A model generated the notes under the pieces. That model was not told the DNA's origin. It ran no database searches and saw only the letters and a program-made list of their open reading frames with translations. Source: Knoxdaviesia capensis (taxonomy: Eukaryota; Ascomycota; Sordariomycetes; Microascales; Gondwanamycetaceae). Taken from it: DNA of 64,000 nucleotides. The DNA is taken from contig LNGK01000008.1 of the NCBI GenBank assembly GCA_001510575.1, positions 4,143,541 to 4,207,540 of the forward strand. Direction: 5' to 3'. Of the stretch, positions 45,642-56,436 are shown in pieces. Within the stretch, counting starts at the first letter, position 1; each line of letters starts with the position of its first letter. The translations under genes and the position numbers were made by a program.

Positions 45642-46668
45642 ACCGCCCCGAGTGGGCTCGGTTCCTCTTCGCGCGGTCGACCTTCAGCCACTGGTTGGCC
45701 ACACGGGCTTCACCACTCTGCCTCGGGTTAAACCCAGCAGCTGTCTGAACCCTTCAAACTTCACTTCCCCATAATCTGCGTAGAGCATTTTTTCCAACGC
45801 TCTATCTTGACAGCGACCTTTTTTTCCTTTGCCTTCAAACATGTCCTATTACTACTTTTTGTCTCAATATTCCGGCCGGGATCAGCTCCAAGGTTTTATG
45901 AACACTGTTTGCTGTTCTTCATGATGTTACGAACTCACTTTGCATTCGCGTCGAGGGAGTATACTTGATCTTCGTCCATTTCTTGCCAGCTTTTCTTTTT
46001 TTCTTTTTTTATGTTTTATGTTTTATGTCTTGCTTTCTTGCACATGAGATACCACACCTAGACACCATGTTAGCAAACTTGGTGAACCAAGTTGAATCTG
46101 AATTGATCATTTTTTGAATCGTATTTTTCGTCATTCCCCACGTTGCAAAATCTGTGAATCTATCCTGCTGCGACTACACGTATCGGATAAAAAGCAAATC
46201 CAACGTTACATGCCCATGACACGTCCTTTAACAACTCGTCGCGATCCTTCATGCGCCTTGAGAGTGCTTCGAATCGCTTATATGCATACTGTGGGAACGT
46301 AAGATTGCATACACGACTGCCTGTGCTACCATATCGACACCACATAGAATATATTGACCCGGGATCGTGTTCGGCCGCTTCTAGAATGAATACGGAACAT
46401 CCACGCCATCTGCCCTCGGCTACTCTTTCTTCATTTTAAGAGCATGGGCCGCACTGATTCCTTTGAAAATATGGAGGACGGCACGATACTTGCTGATATG
46501 ATTTTGGTTTGTGTTAGGGTTAGGGTTGGTCTTTCCTGGCCCCCCACCACCGTTCTGTGTATTTTGCCCAACAACCGAAGGCATTAACGGTTATAGGTAC
46601 ATCACATCGTCCAATCTCCAACACCCAACACATGAGTTCCCACAAGTTCTGCAACATGTCCTTTCACT
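45642..46668. other. Convergent 3' flanks
   Basis: This AT-rich region between the small Ser-rich gene (+) and the carbonic anhydrase gene (-) includes TTAGGGTTAGGG at 46514-46525. No gene is seen. Confidence 0.6.
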
Positions 46669-47792
46669 TCACCCTCCAGCCACGCACGTTTGATTCCGAA
46701 GAACTGGACTCGAGCACGCTTCCAACAAAATATTCTGCTCTCCAGGGCGATTCTGCAAATGCCGCGCATTATACAGAATAACGCCACGGACAGCCCGGTA
46801 GGTTTTGGCGGTGACGTATACCGGCGCCGTCGAGACCACCCACTGCACGCCCTCCGTGCAGGGCGGCGACGTTAGCGACCCCCTGTATCGGTAGACCTGG
46901 TGGGTCCGCGGGTGGCACGCGGGGCTACAGCGCGGGATCGGGGCGGAGAATCGCGTCCTTAGCTCGGAGAAGTCGAGCGGGCCGGTGCGGGTGGTTGACC
47001 CGGGGCCGCCGGTGGCCACGGTCCGGGTGTTCAGGAACACAGATTCGAGGAGGCGCGAGGGTTCCTCGTCCGGGGTGGCGACGTCGATCAGCATGCCGAG
47101 GACTGCCAGGGAGGAGCCTAGACCGGCGGCAGAAAGAGGTGTTAGCCAAGACGCCTGCGGTCTTGTGTGTTCCTTTGTGGACTGGAATCCCTTTGCAGCT
47201 GCGGAATATGCCAAGGACCAAGCCGAGAGCTTGGTAGCGGGGAAGGACAAACCAAGCAAACAAAAGCCAACCACCAAGAATGCTTATGAGCTTGACCTAA
47301 CGTACCGTTTGCCTCAGACACCATGTGCAGCTCCAGCGGGAAATGCTCGCCAAGCACGAGGTGTTCTGCCGGCGTGTGGAAGTGCATCTGGCGCACAACA
47401 TACTCGGCCCCGTCGACCACCACCACGCCGCCCGCCGCGTCCAGCGGCACCTGGAGGGTGGTCCCCAGGTGCTGCAGCTCCGCGCCGCCGGGCAGATCCG
47501 CCAGCGCGGCCAGTGAGATATTTGCCACGGCCACCGCTACCGGGGCCGCGGAGCTGGTGCCGAGGTCGATGGGCGACTGGTCGGAGCCGAGCGCGCAGAG
47601 CGAGTTTTCGGCGCCGAGCGTGTGCCACATCAGCGAGGACGTCGATGGCTTCGCGGCCGCTGTGTGGGTGCGCCGGCCGAGAGTGGCCGCCCACCGCCGG
47701 CTGTGCTCGGTGCCGTGTGCGCAGAACGCCGAGGCGTGGCTGGCGAGGAGCGGCCCGGCGAGCAGGAGGAGAAATAGAGACTGCAGCGGCAT
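46669..47792 (-). CDS. Secreted alpha-type carbonic anhydrase
   Basis: There are two exons on the minus strand, 47306-47792 and 46669-47117, joined in phase 1 (..EANG-SSLAVLGML), giving 311 aa. The N-terminus is a signal peptide (MPLQSLFLLLLAGPLLASHASA). The alpha-CA fold shows LGSDQSPIDL near 68-77. The three zinc ligands are H137 and H139 in QMHFHTPAEH and H156 in ELHMVSEA. YRGSLTSPPCTEGVQWVV contains the substrate-pocket segment. A Cys at 66 probably pairs with the Cys in SPPCTE. The proton-shuttle His of typical alpha-CAs is not evident: that segment reads LQHLGTTLQV. The enzyme should hydrate CO2 outside the cell. Gene order places it downstream of a Zn2Cys6 regulator on the same strand. 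Confidence 0.92.
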
Positions 47793-48795
47793 GGTGTGCT
47801 TCGAACCGACTCTTGCGGGTGACTTTTCTCCAAGCGTGAAGGATGAAAGCTTGATTGCCCGACTGAACTGGCTGGTGATCACAGAGCTGGCCTATCAAAA
47901 TATCCGGAGAGGGAGAGTGATACAGATAAAGGAAGCCACCTTGTCACTGCACGATACCAGTGTATCCGGGGGAAATCTCCACGATAAATTTCATGGCGGC
48001 CCTTATACATTTTTCCTTCCCTCCTCCTGTCTCTTATTTACTAAACCGGAGTGAGGCGTTTTCGCCGATTTTCTCAGAAGCGACACTCTCAGGTGTGTGT
48101 TCGGATATTCGCTCCGTCTCCTGATCGTCCAAGTTTGTATGTATCGCGCTAGGCCTGGGAGGGCCCAGACGAGCCAGGGCTTCTTGACGATGTTCCTCCG
48201 GAGTATACCAGTGATACTAGTCGGCGACCAACGACGGAGAGGCGCAGCGGGCGATTCACACCTGGGGATATGACCCAAAATAACAATCATTTCGGGTTAG
48301 GCAAACGGCTCAAGGCAAACGTTGTCCCGACGGTCTGGACATTGCCTTGAACATCGCGAAATATATTCAAGCCGCGGCCAAACTCAAAGAGGCCAGAAAG
48401 GCTTGACAAGTGGCTCGTTTGAGACTATGCCCCTAACATAATACCGCTGCTTGTCCATCAACGGTTTGAGGAGATGAACCAAACAGGCAGAGAAAGAGAG
48501 TCCGGAGGCTTTGGGGGAAATTTTGACTTAACAGTAAAGTTCATGTTCTGCAAATGCCAAGATGGCAAAATAAAATTACAAGGACGAGCCTATCCGGAGT
48601 TTACAGGGCCCAGAAATGAGAAGAGGACAGAATCGTCGAGATCTTCAAGATCGGCACATCGCGAGATAGGGTTACAGCTAGGGTTCGGACATTCGAACCT
48701 GAGGGCTATCGTACAAGTGAAAATGTCTCTACAGTATGTAGATTTCCACTATAATACACATTGATAGCTTTGTAGCTGATAGTCCCACATGTCTT
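47793..48795. other. Carbonic anhydrase promoter region
   Basis: This 1-kb non-coding DNA lies between the Zn2Cys6 gene and the carbonic anhydrase gene. A TATAAG lies near 48004 on the minus strand. No other gene is seen. Confidence 0.55.
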
Positions 48796-51091
48796 TCAAG
48801 CATCATCATCTATAGAGTACATGTAGTCGTTACCCGTTGGTAGCGGATAGAAGATATTCGACGTGCTCGCGAACCGCTTCGCATAGCGCCCCAACAACGA
48901 GCGAATCCACGACTGGGCCGATAGATCGACAAAGTCATACGCAACCCGCAGCGGATACGACACACGGACCGGGCCGAGCAGGCCGTCACTGGACGCCTCG
49001 ACGCAGCGCAGAATGAAGCGCACAAGCATACAGTTGCTCTCGTCCAGCGTGGCGATCTCCGAGAGCACGGTGGCGCGGTCGACGGCGTACTCGGTGCCGT
49101 CGTCGGTGGAGAGCGTGGTAAACGAGGGGTACAGGTCGGCGGGGTCCTTGCCGCTGATGAACGACTCCGGGAACTCCGTGTGGGTGGACACCGGCGGCGT
49201 GGTTTTGCGGAGGTAGTTTGGAGCGTGGGCAGGGCGCGGGTTGATCGGGGACTCCTGGAACGGCGGCTGCATGTCGACCACCAGCGAGCCGCCCGAGGGG
49301 CCGAACGCTGCGGGGACCAGCGGGGGTGCGGAGGACGAGGGGACGGGGGCGGGGACGGGTCTAGAGGCAGACGCGGCCGGGTGTATCCAGAAGCCGGAGG
49401 CAAGGCCGGGGAGCCCGATGGGCGAGGCGGGCTGGATGGCGTGTGGCGGCATGGAGGGCACAGCGCCAGCGTGCAGTAGCTCGCGCCAAAGACACTGGCG
49501 CATGGTCTCCTGCAGCACGACTAGACAAGCCCAGAAGCCGAGCCGCAGCATCGACGCCCAGACGTGGTAGAAGACGTACACGGTGGAAAACGGCGACGGC
49601 GGGTCATCTGGCATGGCAGTGGGCGGTGGGGTTGCGACGGGCGTGGTTTTGAAGAAGCGTGCGCTGCGGCCGCAGGCTTTCTGGTTCCACCGGAGGAACC
49701 GGTCACGGAGACGCATCGCTCGTCGGTGGAGACTGCGGGCGTTGGACATATCAAATGGCGTGAGGCTTCGGTTGGCTTCGCGGAGACGATATCCGTCGCT
49801 GTTGAGGAAACGGAAGCCAGTTAACGTGGGATCTGGAGAGATCCCGGGTGAGAGGGGTGGCTGCACTTACTATAGAATCAGGGGGATGTGGGCCAGCAGC
49901 GCAAAGTAGTCGTCTACCACCTCGACGGACTCCTTGGAGAGCCAATCGCCGAACACGATGCCGCGGCCGTTATCGCGCATCACGGCCTGCCATTCCTTTC
50001 GGGAGAGGAAACATGGCACGCGGACTTGGGAGAATATGCAGCCCATGATCTGTGGCGGGTTAGCTTGCCCACATCAGAGGCGACAACAACTTGGCAAGAC
50101 TTACCAGAGGTCCCCGGAATGCCACAAGCATCGAGGCACCGATACCGTCCTTGTACGCCTGTGGGCCGCGCTTCTCCATCAGAGCCGCCACTCCAAGGGC
50201 ATGTGTCTTCCATAACCGCGGCCCAGCAGTGCCAGCAAACATCTCAAAGAAACACAGCACTACGGCCGTGCCCAGCGTCTCGTCTGCGCGCCACTCCTCC
50301 GGATGGGCCAGCGCGGTGCGTAGAGCACCCAGCGCCCGGCCGTACAGCAAGTAGCCATCGGCCGAGATACCGTCGTCGTTGCGCGCACGGCCCAGCAGGT
50401 GCATGGCCAGACAGCAGATGGCCGAGTCCAGCGTCACCTTGCGGCCGACGTGCATCGGCAGGTCCTCGAAGATGACGCGGAAGGCGATGGTCTCGGCGGG
50501 CGACAAGGAGCGCTGCACGGTGGCCATCAGCGTGCCGATGAACTGCGCGCGGTTCGCCGCGGGGTGCATTTGGAAGGGTGTGAGTGCAACGAAGCGGGAT
50601 GCGTTCCGCACGCGGTAGGTCGGGAGCAGGTCGGGCGAGCCGGGTGTCCCGGGCGGCGGATCTTCTGACCTCCGGGACTCTGGGGGCTGGCGGGGGGTGT
50701 CTGGAAATGGGTCCCGTGCAGGCGGACTGAAGCTGATCGTGGAGATCATCGAGGCCATGCCACCCGCCGCCGCCGCGCGGGACGCATTGCAGGCGGCCTG
50801 GCCGGTGCTGGACGTGCTTTCGGAGGAGGCCGGCGAGAGAGTGGCGGCCGCGGCAAAGGCGTTGGGCGCGGGGGACTCAATCGGGGTGGCGGAGGTCGAC
50901 GGCGGCGTGGACTGGCCGCGCTGGCGGGAGCGCACGACGTGCTTGCCGTCGACAAACTTGAGCTGGCGGTTATAGCCCGGGCACTCGGCGCCGTAGCGGA
51001 TACAGTTGCCGCATTGGGGCTGTTTCTGGTCGCACTTCACGCGGCGTTGCACGCAGAGTCGGCAGCCGGTGCTCCGCGGCACGCCGACCAT
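48796..51091 (-). CDS. Zn2Cys6 fungal transcription factor
   Basis: There are three exons on the minus strand: 50105-51091, 49871-50049 and 48796-49798, all in phase, giving 722 aa. The binuclear zinc cluster is at the N-terminus: C10, C13, C20, C27, C30 and C37 (CRLCVQRRVKCDQKQPQC then GNCIRYGAEC), with the basic linker KFVDGKHVVRSRQRGQ. A Pro/Ala/Ser-rich stretch follows. From about residue 160 the protein resembles the fungal-specific regulatory domain of the Fungal_trans_2 kind: HAAVRYGRALGAL-type helices, FFEMFAGTAGPRLWKTHALGVAALMEKRGPQAY, then LSRKEWQAVMRDNGRG. The target is unknown. The adjacent carbonic anhydrase is a possible but unproven target. Confidence 0.92.
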
Positions 51092-51525
51092 GGCTGGATC
51101 TCGGGAGCTGGAATTGGGGGGAAGTGTCTATTTGATACGGGCAATTCAACCTCGATGGATTTAGAATGCACAATAAGGCTTTGAAATGGTGATATTGATG
51201 GGAAGAGAGAAACAGAAAGAAAAAAAAAAGACTTGGTCGAGATGGTGCTAGCTTTGCCAGTGCACAGATATGTACTCTAGAAGAAGCGGCGCGGGAAGAA
51301 AACAGCCTTAAGGATATAGCCCAGACCTTAAGAGAGCATAATATCTCGGCAGGCAGACAAGATATGTGCAGTAGTGATGTTCCTATCGAAGATCGGGGAC
51401 CAAACCGGTGGGTGACCGGAGTCGGACACACAATGACGCCGGACGAAATCGCGGAGCAGGTATAAGGCTGGCGTACAGGAGAACCACCCCCACGAGAAAG
51501 TCTTGGCTGTGGCTGATTAAGGGAA

Positions 51526-51543
51526 ACACACACACACACACAC
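51526..51543 (+). repeat. (AC)n microsatellite
   Basis: This is a run of about nine AC units in the region upstream of the Zn2Cys6 gene. Confidence 0.9.
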
Positions 51544-52220
51544 CTCGCTTCAACCGATTAAGTCCGCTCCAGGTGAGTATCGGTGCGCGTAGAATGGATG
51601 GCGAGAATGATATAGGGGTTTGGGGTTGTAAGGGTTGCAAACGCGCTCGGCCGACCGCGCGGCGTTGGAGTGGAGAACGGGGCGGTGAAAAGCGGAGGAC
51701 AACGGAAAGGAAGGAAGACAACGTAGGCTGCACGTGATGTACGAGGGAAGGCTTCCGACAGACTGCTCGCGTGAGATCTTTTCAATGCTTCGGCCTCTTA
51801 TCGCTTCCAAGGCATCGCGATGTTGCGGTTCTGGAGATGCAGAAATCTGCCCTGCAGCAGCCCAGTATCTGGGTTTCATTTCCGCTCGGAAGAAACTAGC
51901 CCGCGGAATATAAGATAACAATATATCCTAGAACCACCACCGTCAAAGTTGGTATCTTGGCCGCCCGCAAAACCCGTGGACTGCGCCACAACCCAAGAAA
52001 AAAGACATTCCCCCGATGTTTTCAAGGACCGATGAGCAAGAAATGGGATCGCCGAAGTGCGGAGGGAAGCTATGCGGCCGTCATTGGAAGGATTGTGTGG
52101 GTGTGTGTATGGATGCCGTAGACACGAGTTGCCAGATTGGCTGGAAGTGCCCTCTTCGTGCATTCTTATTTCGAGACGTGAAGGCCTGATGCGGTGTTTC
52201 GAAATTGATCGCCATAATTA

Positions 52221-52276
52221 GGGTTAGACCCGCGGGTTTGAGCTTCGCGGGTTAGAGCTTCGCGGGGGTTAGACCC
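52221..52276 (+). repeat. Nested direct repeats (GGGTTAGACCC flanks)
   Basis: The 11-mer GGGTTAGACCC occurs at 52221-52231 and 52266-52276. Between them stand two 15-bp tandem units, CGCGGGTTTGAGCTT and CGCGGGTTAGAGCTT, which differ at one base, plus a partial third unit (CGCGGG). Confidence 0.85.
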
Positions 52277-54028
52277 TACTTCTGCTTCCGTCGTGCACTG
52301 TAACTACCACCCGGCGTACACACGACAACTTTATGACTGCATGGCCTCTTGTTTTCTCTCCTTCGCGTGTTTCACCCACTAATACCGTCCTCCCGTTCTC
52401 GGCACATTTTCAAAGGCCGTTTCATGGCATGCTGCGGATCCGTAACACGGCCGAGGTCCAGATCCGATTCGACGGTCCTCAGAAGCAGGAGATATGCCGA
52501 CAACGAGAAGATCCAGAATCCGGGATTTGCCATAGGTAACAGCAGTGACGGAGGCCAGAAACCGGCAGAATATTCACAAATCCAGGTCGCTTCTCTCTCC
52601 CTCTATTTCTCTTTGCCAGATACAGCAGTAGGGTAATATAAAAAATCACCACTGCCTCATCTGGTTGGTACCACAGCTGTGTGGACTTCCGGCACGGTTG
52701 TCTGTTTTTTCCTCTCTGTGCAGCTATCGGATCGGGAAACAAGCTGCAGAACCACTTAGGGGAAACAAGAAATGTGCGTTGTTCTCTTCCTGGTATTTTG
52801 TCCCGAGTCTGCCTTTTCATGCAGGCCTGTCTCAAAGGGGGAGGCCCGGGTGCGGCGTCGTCGTTAGGTATGTCTCTGTTTGCCGATGTACCTCCGGCTG
52901 CTGCCAGGCTATGCGGGAGGACTTTTTTTTTCCGGAAAAAGAAGCATGCAAACACATAAGTAAGCTGGCTAACAATGGGTTGTTTTCTATCTGCAGGTCT
53001 TGTCTCCCATCGAGACTCACAAAAGGCCGCGTCATGCGGTGAGAAGTGAGACACGATGTTCAGATTTTCTGTTTGTATGTCTCTCCGCCAGTGTCAGCGT
53101 GTGCGGCTCTCCCGTCTTTTTTTTCTTCCCTTTTTTGGGGCCTCCATCAGGTCAGGTATCACTGTGTGTGCCAAACTCACCACACATACAGTACTCACTC
53201 AAATCGGATCGCCCACCGCTAGAACGACGGCGCTGGAGACATCCCCGAGAGTTTTCTGCGGGTCGTGTGCGCTGCTCTGTGACGCCGACCCTAAAACGGG
53301 CCAGCATTGTCTATACTCCGCTCTGGTGACCTTGAGCCAGGAAGGCTTGGCGAGTGTGACAGGCTTGGAAATCTCGAGACATAGAACCAAATGGGGTTTA
53401 GCGACCACCCGGCACGCCGTGCGCTGTTATCGGAAGAGGCACCGACGTAAATGAGCACGCCGCCGTGCTCCTCCATCACGTCGATGCTTGGAGAAGCGGT
53501 GGAATATCAACCGCAGCTAAGGGTTACCTACCCTAGCACTCCTCCCTGCCTAACCAGCTTCTTTACGGCCCCGACTGCATGTAAACGTGCTGTAGCTCGC
53601 TCGTCTAAATCGCAGCACAGACGTGGTGCTAGCGAGGGCGGAGCGTTTCGCTGAACATGGGCCGAAGATGAAACAACGGGCTTGCGGAGCACTGAGAGGT
53701 TTTGCTGTTGGACCGACTCCGAACGGTCATAATCTGCTGGAGTTTTTCAGCGCATCAGGCATCGTGGGTTCGGAGCAGGAAAATGAGGCTGTTTGTTGGG
53801 ATACGGCCATCTTTGTATCTTCAAGTTCTCCGTCCAGAGCCATCATCATCCCCCTTTTTCTTCCCCAACGCATGCACGGAACATGAGATGTGCACGGAGA
53901 AATATTACCCTCGCCTCCCCAGGTTCTTTCTTTCTCTCTATCTCGTATTTGCTCCTCTTGAGATGTAACCTGGACCGGGCCCGCAGCTCACTAAGTCACC
54001 AACCTAAGAACCTAGTCAGATTCCCGGA

Positions 54029-54050
54029 TCTCTCTCTCTCTCTCTCTCTC
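54029..54050 (+). repeat. (TC)11 microsatellite
   Basis: This is a perfect TC dinucleotide run in non-coding DNA. Confidence 0.9.
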
Positions 54051-56320
54051 TTTTTGCTCTCTCGTCATTACACCCTTCCGGGGCTAGTTGGCTGCAAGTG
54101 ACATAAAATGGGCAGACAGACTTGGCCTGGAACCCCACGAGACCACGGCATAGCTTGGGATAGGTTTGTGGCTTTTTACGAGGACCAGGCATCCCACCAA
54201 TGTACCCCACTAGGACTGCATATAACATCCTGATGCCCCCCCCGGGATAAAAAGGACGGCCTAGAAAAATTGTGTCTCGTATTGAGCTGACCCCGTCAGG
54301 CATTTCATTACGCCCACTGGAGATCTTCTTACACAGAATCACGAGCACACCGGAATATCCAGAACGTGGAAGCGTTGGTTCGGCCCGGGCGCCAAAATGT
54401 GCAGAAAACCTTCGGGTTCCTTATGAATAAACAGGCTCGGACAAAACTTGGTTGGGGCCCATGTTATTGGTGTTTGAGCATGAGGCGTTTTTTTTCTTCT
54501 TTCCTGACTTTTGTGCTCCTATGCCGGGTTCCAAAAATACTGCCAAATCTATTCTAGACCTTGGGAGTTGAGGGATGTATCCCACTTTATATACGCAGAC
54601 TTTGCCTTCTGGGCTCTGGCCACTGTACTGTTACAGTACAAGCCCCGGTTGATGTATATTTTCAACTGGGCCGTATCCTCTGAATAAGAGTATGTGTCGA
54701 GAGAGAGAGAGAAAAAAAAACGTGGAGCTCTTATCCCGAGGACATTTCTTCATCAACCTCCTTCTTCATGGCTGCTTTACATCGAGAATAGCCGCGGTGC
54801 GAAGCGCGTGTTGGGCCAGTGAACGTGGCGACCCATCCCTCGCTCGCGTTCTCCAATCACTCTACCTAGCGGGCCTGTTTCGCCGGTCTCCGGATCCCGA
54901 AGCTCTTGAAAAAAGCCCACGTCACGAGACGGATGCCCTAGACTACCGGTACGGTCGTATTGACTGACGGATGACACTCAATACGGTCTGGTGATGGCGT
55001 TTGCTCTCCCTTTTGTCAGCATCACACTAAAACATGCAGGAATCAATATCTCGATATCAGGTTCTTTTCTCCATCCTTGCTTATTGCTTGGCGGAATTCT
55101 TGGGGCGGGAATTCCCACAGGGCCAAGGTTTGCACAATGGACCCTTTGGGCAGTGAGAAACTCCGCTGGTATGTTGTAGTCCAGCAGGCAGTTCGGGGAT
55201 CCACTGCCCGTAAGTGAACCCTAGTGACAGGTGCCCTAACTCCAGCCTTGTCTTAAAATGTCGCCGGATATTTGACGCTGGTTGGGGGGATGGGGGGGGG
55301 TATCACCAGAGGCCATAAGGTGGACAAGTCTGCCCGGTAGAGTAATCCGGAGGTGGTGAGAGGCGGCCGGGAGGTATATACCGAGTCTGATATGCACATA
55401 TTGAATGCTCTAAGAAACGAGAGAAAGGAGGAGCCAAGGCCCACCAGGAACTTTCGAATGACGGGAGACAAGCAGTCAGCAATGAAGTTGGGCCGGCCTT
55501 CTTCTCTATTCTATTCAACTGGCACTGATAAGAAGAAATGGAATGCCATGAAAGAGAGGGGCGGGGGTGAATTGGGCAAACGCCGAGGACCAGACAACAA
55601 AGAGGAAAGAATTGGAACAGAGTCTGCAAGACACGCGAAGGCAAGGGAAGAAAAACGAGTTGCTACATAGATAGAGCCGAGGGAACGAGCAACGTAAGAA
55701 CGACATCAGGGATGCACTGAGTGGGGGGAGGAATAAAGCGAAAAAGAGGCGACGAGAGCCCCAACGGCAGCCAAAAGAGCATATAGGGGAGATAGGCATA
55801 TATTTTCCCACGGATATTATTATACGAGCATTCCGTGCTTGGAGAACTATAATAGCGGGATGGCCAATATCATTTGTTATTTGTGGGTGCTTATCTCGAG
55901 TGCATATTGCCGTGATATTGCTTGGAGAGAGTTACATATATTGCTTGGCCAGAAATGGCTGGGAATTGAGGTTTCTTGTTGAGGTTGTAGCCAAGCCCTC
56001 TTTTGCTTGCCAACCTTCTGTGTCTGCTCTCTTCTCTGCGGAAGATTTCTTCTTCTTTATGTTTGGTGGTTCTTGTGTGGTGGTTCTTGGTATTGACCGG
56101 ATGATGACGGGGTGAAAGTTTGATATCCGCCAGGCCTCTGTCTACCTGTCTTGACAAGCTTCATCTTCTCCTATATATTTTGAAGGTGTTGGACCAGCGG
56201 GCCCACAACACACAGAGCTCGAAAGAAGTTGCCGCCAAAAAAGAGGGGAGGCAAAGACCGGCCGATGGTCCGATCTTGGGCTTGTGGAGACTTTCTCGAT
56301 GTGTCACTCGCTGTGAAGGG

Positions 56321-56324
56321 AGAG

Positions 56325-56361
<37 letters not shown>

Positions 56362-56362
56362 C
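56321..56362 (+). repeat. (AGAGCC)7 hexanucleotide repeat
   Basis: Seven perfect AGAGCC units lie in non-coding DNA, 34 bp before a (GA)18 run. Confidence 0.92.
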
Positions 56363-56393
56363 AGACACGTGTGGCCAAAGTCAGTCACAGGGA

Positions 56394-56396
<3 letters not shown>

Positions 56397-56433
<37 letters not shown>
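56397..56433 (+). repeat. (GA)18 microsatellite
   Basis: This is a perfect GA run of 37 nt. Confidence 0.92.

Positions 56434-56436
<3 letters not shown>

Noticed and set aside
46514..46527. TTAGGGTTAGGG, telomere-like
   Set aside because: Only two units, internal to the window, with single-unit matches scattered elsewhere. This is not a telomere and is weak even as an interstitial relic.
52479..53054. A 191-codon minus-strand frame
   Set aside because: No motif, frequent rare-looking composition, no start context, and overlapping frames of similar length on the other strand.
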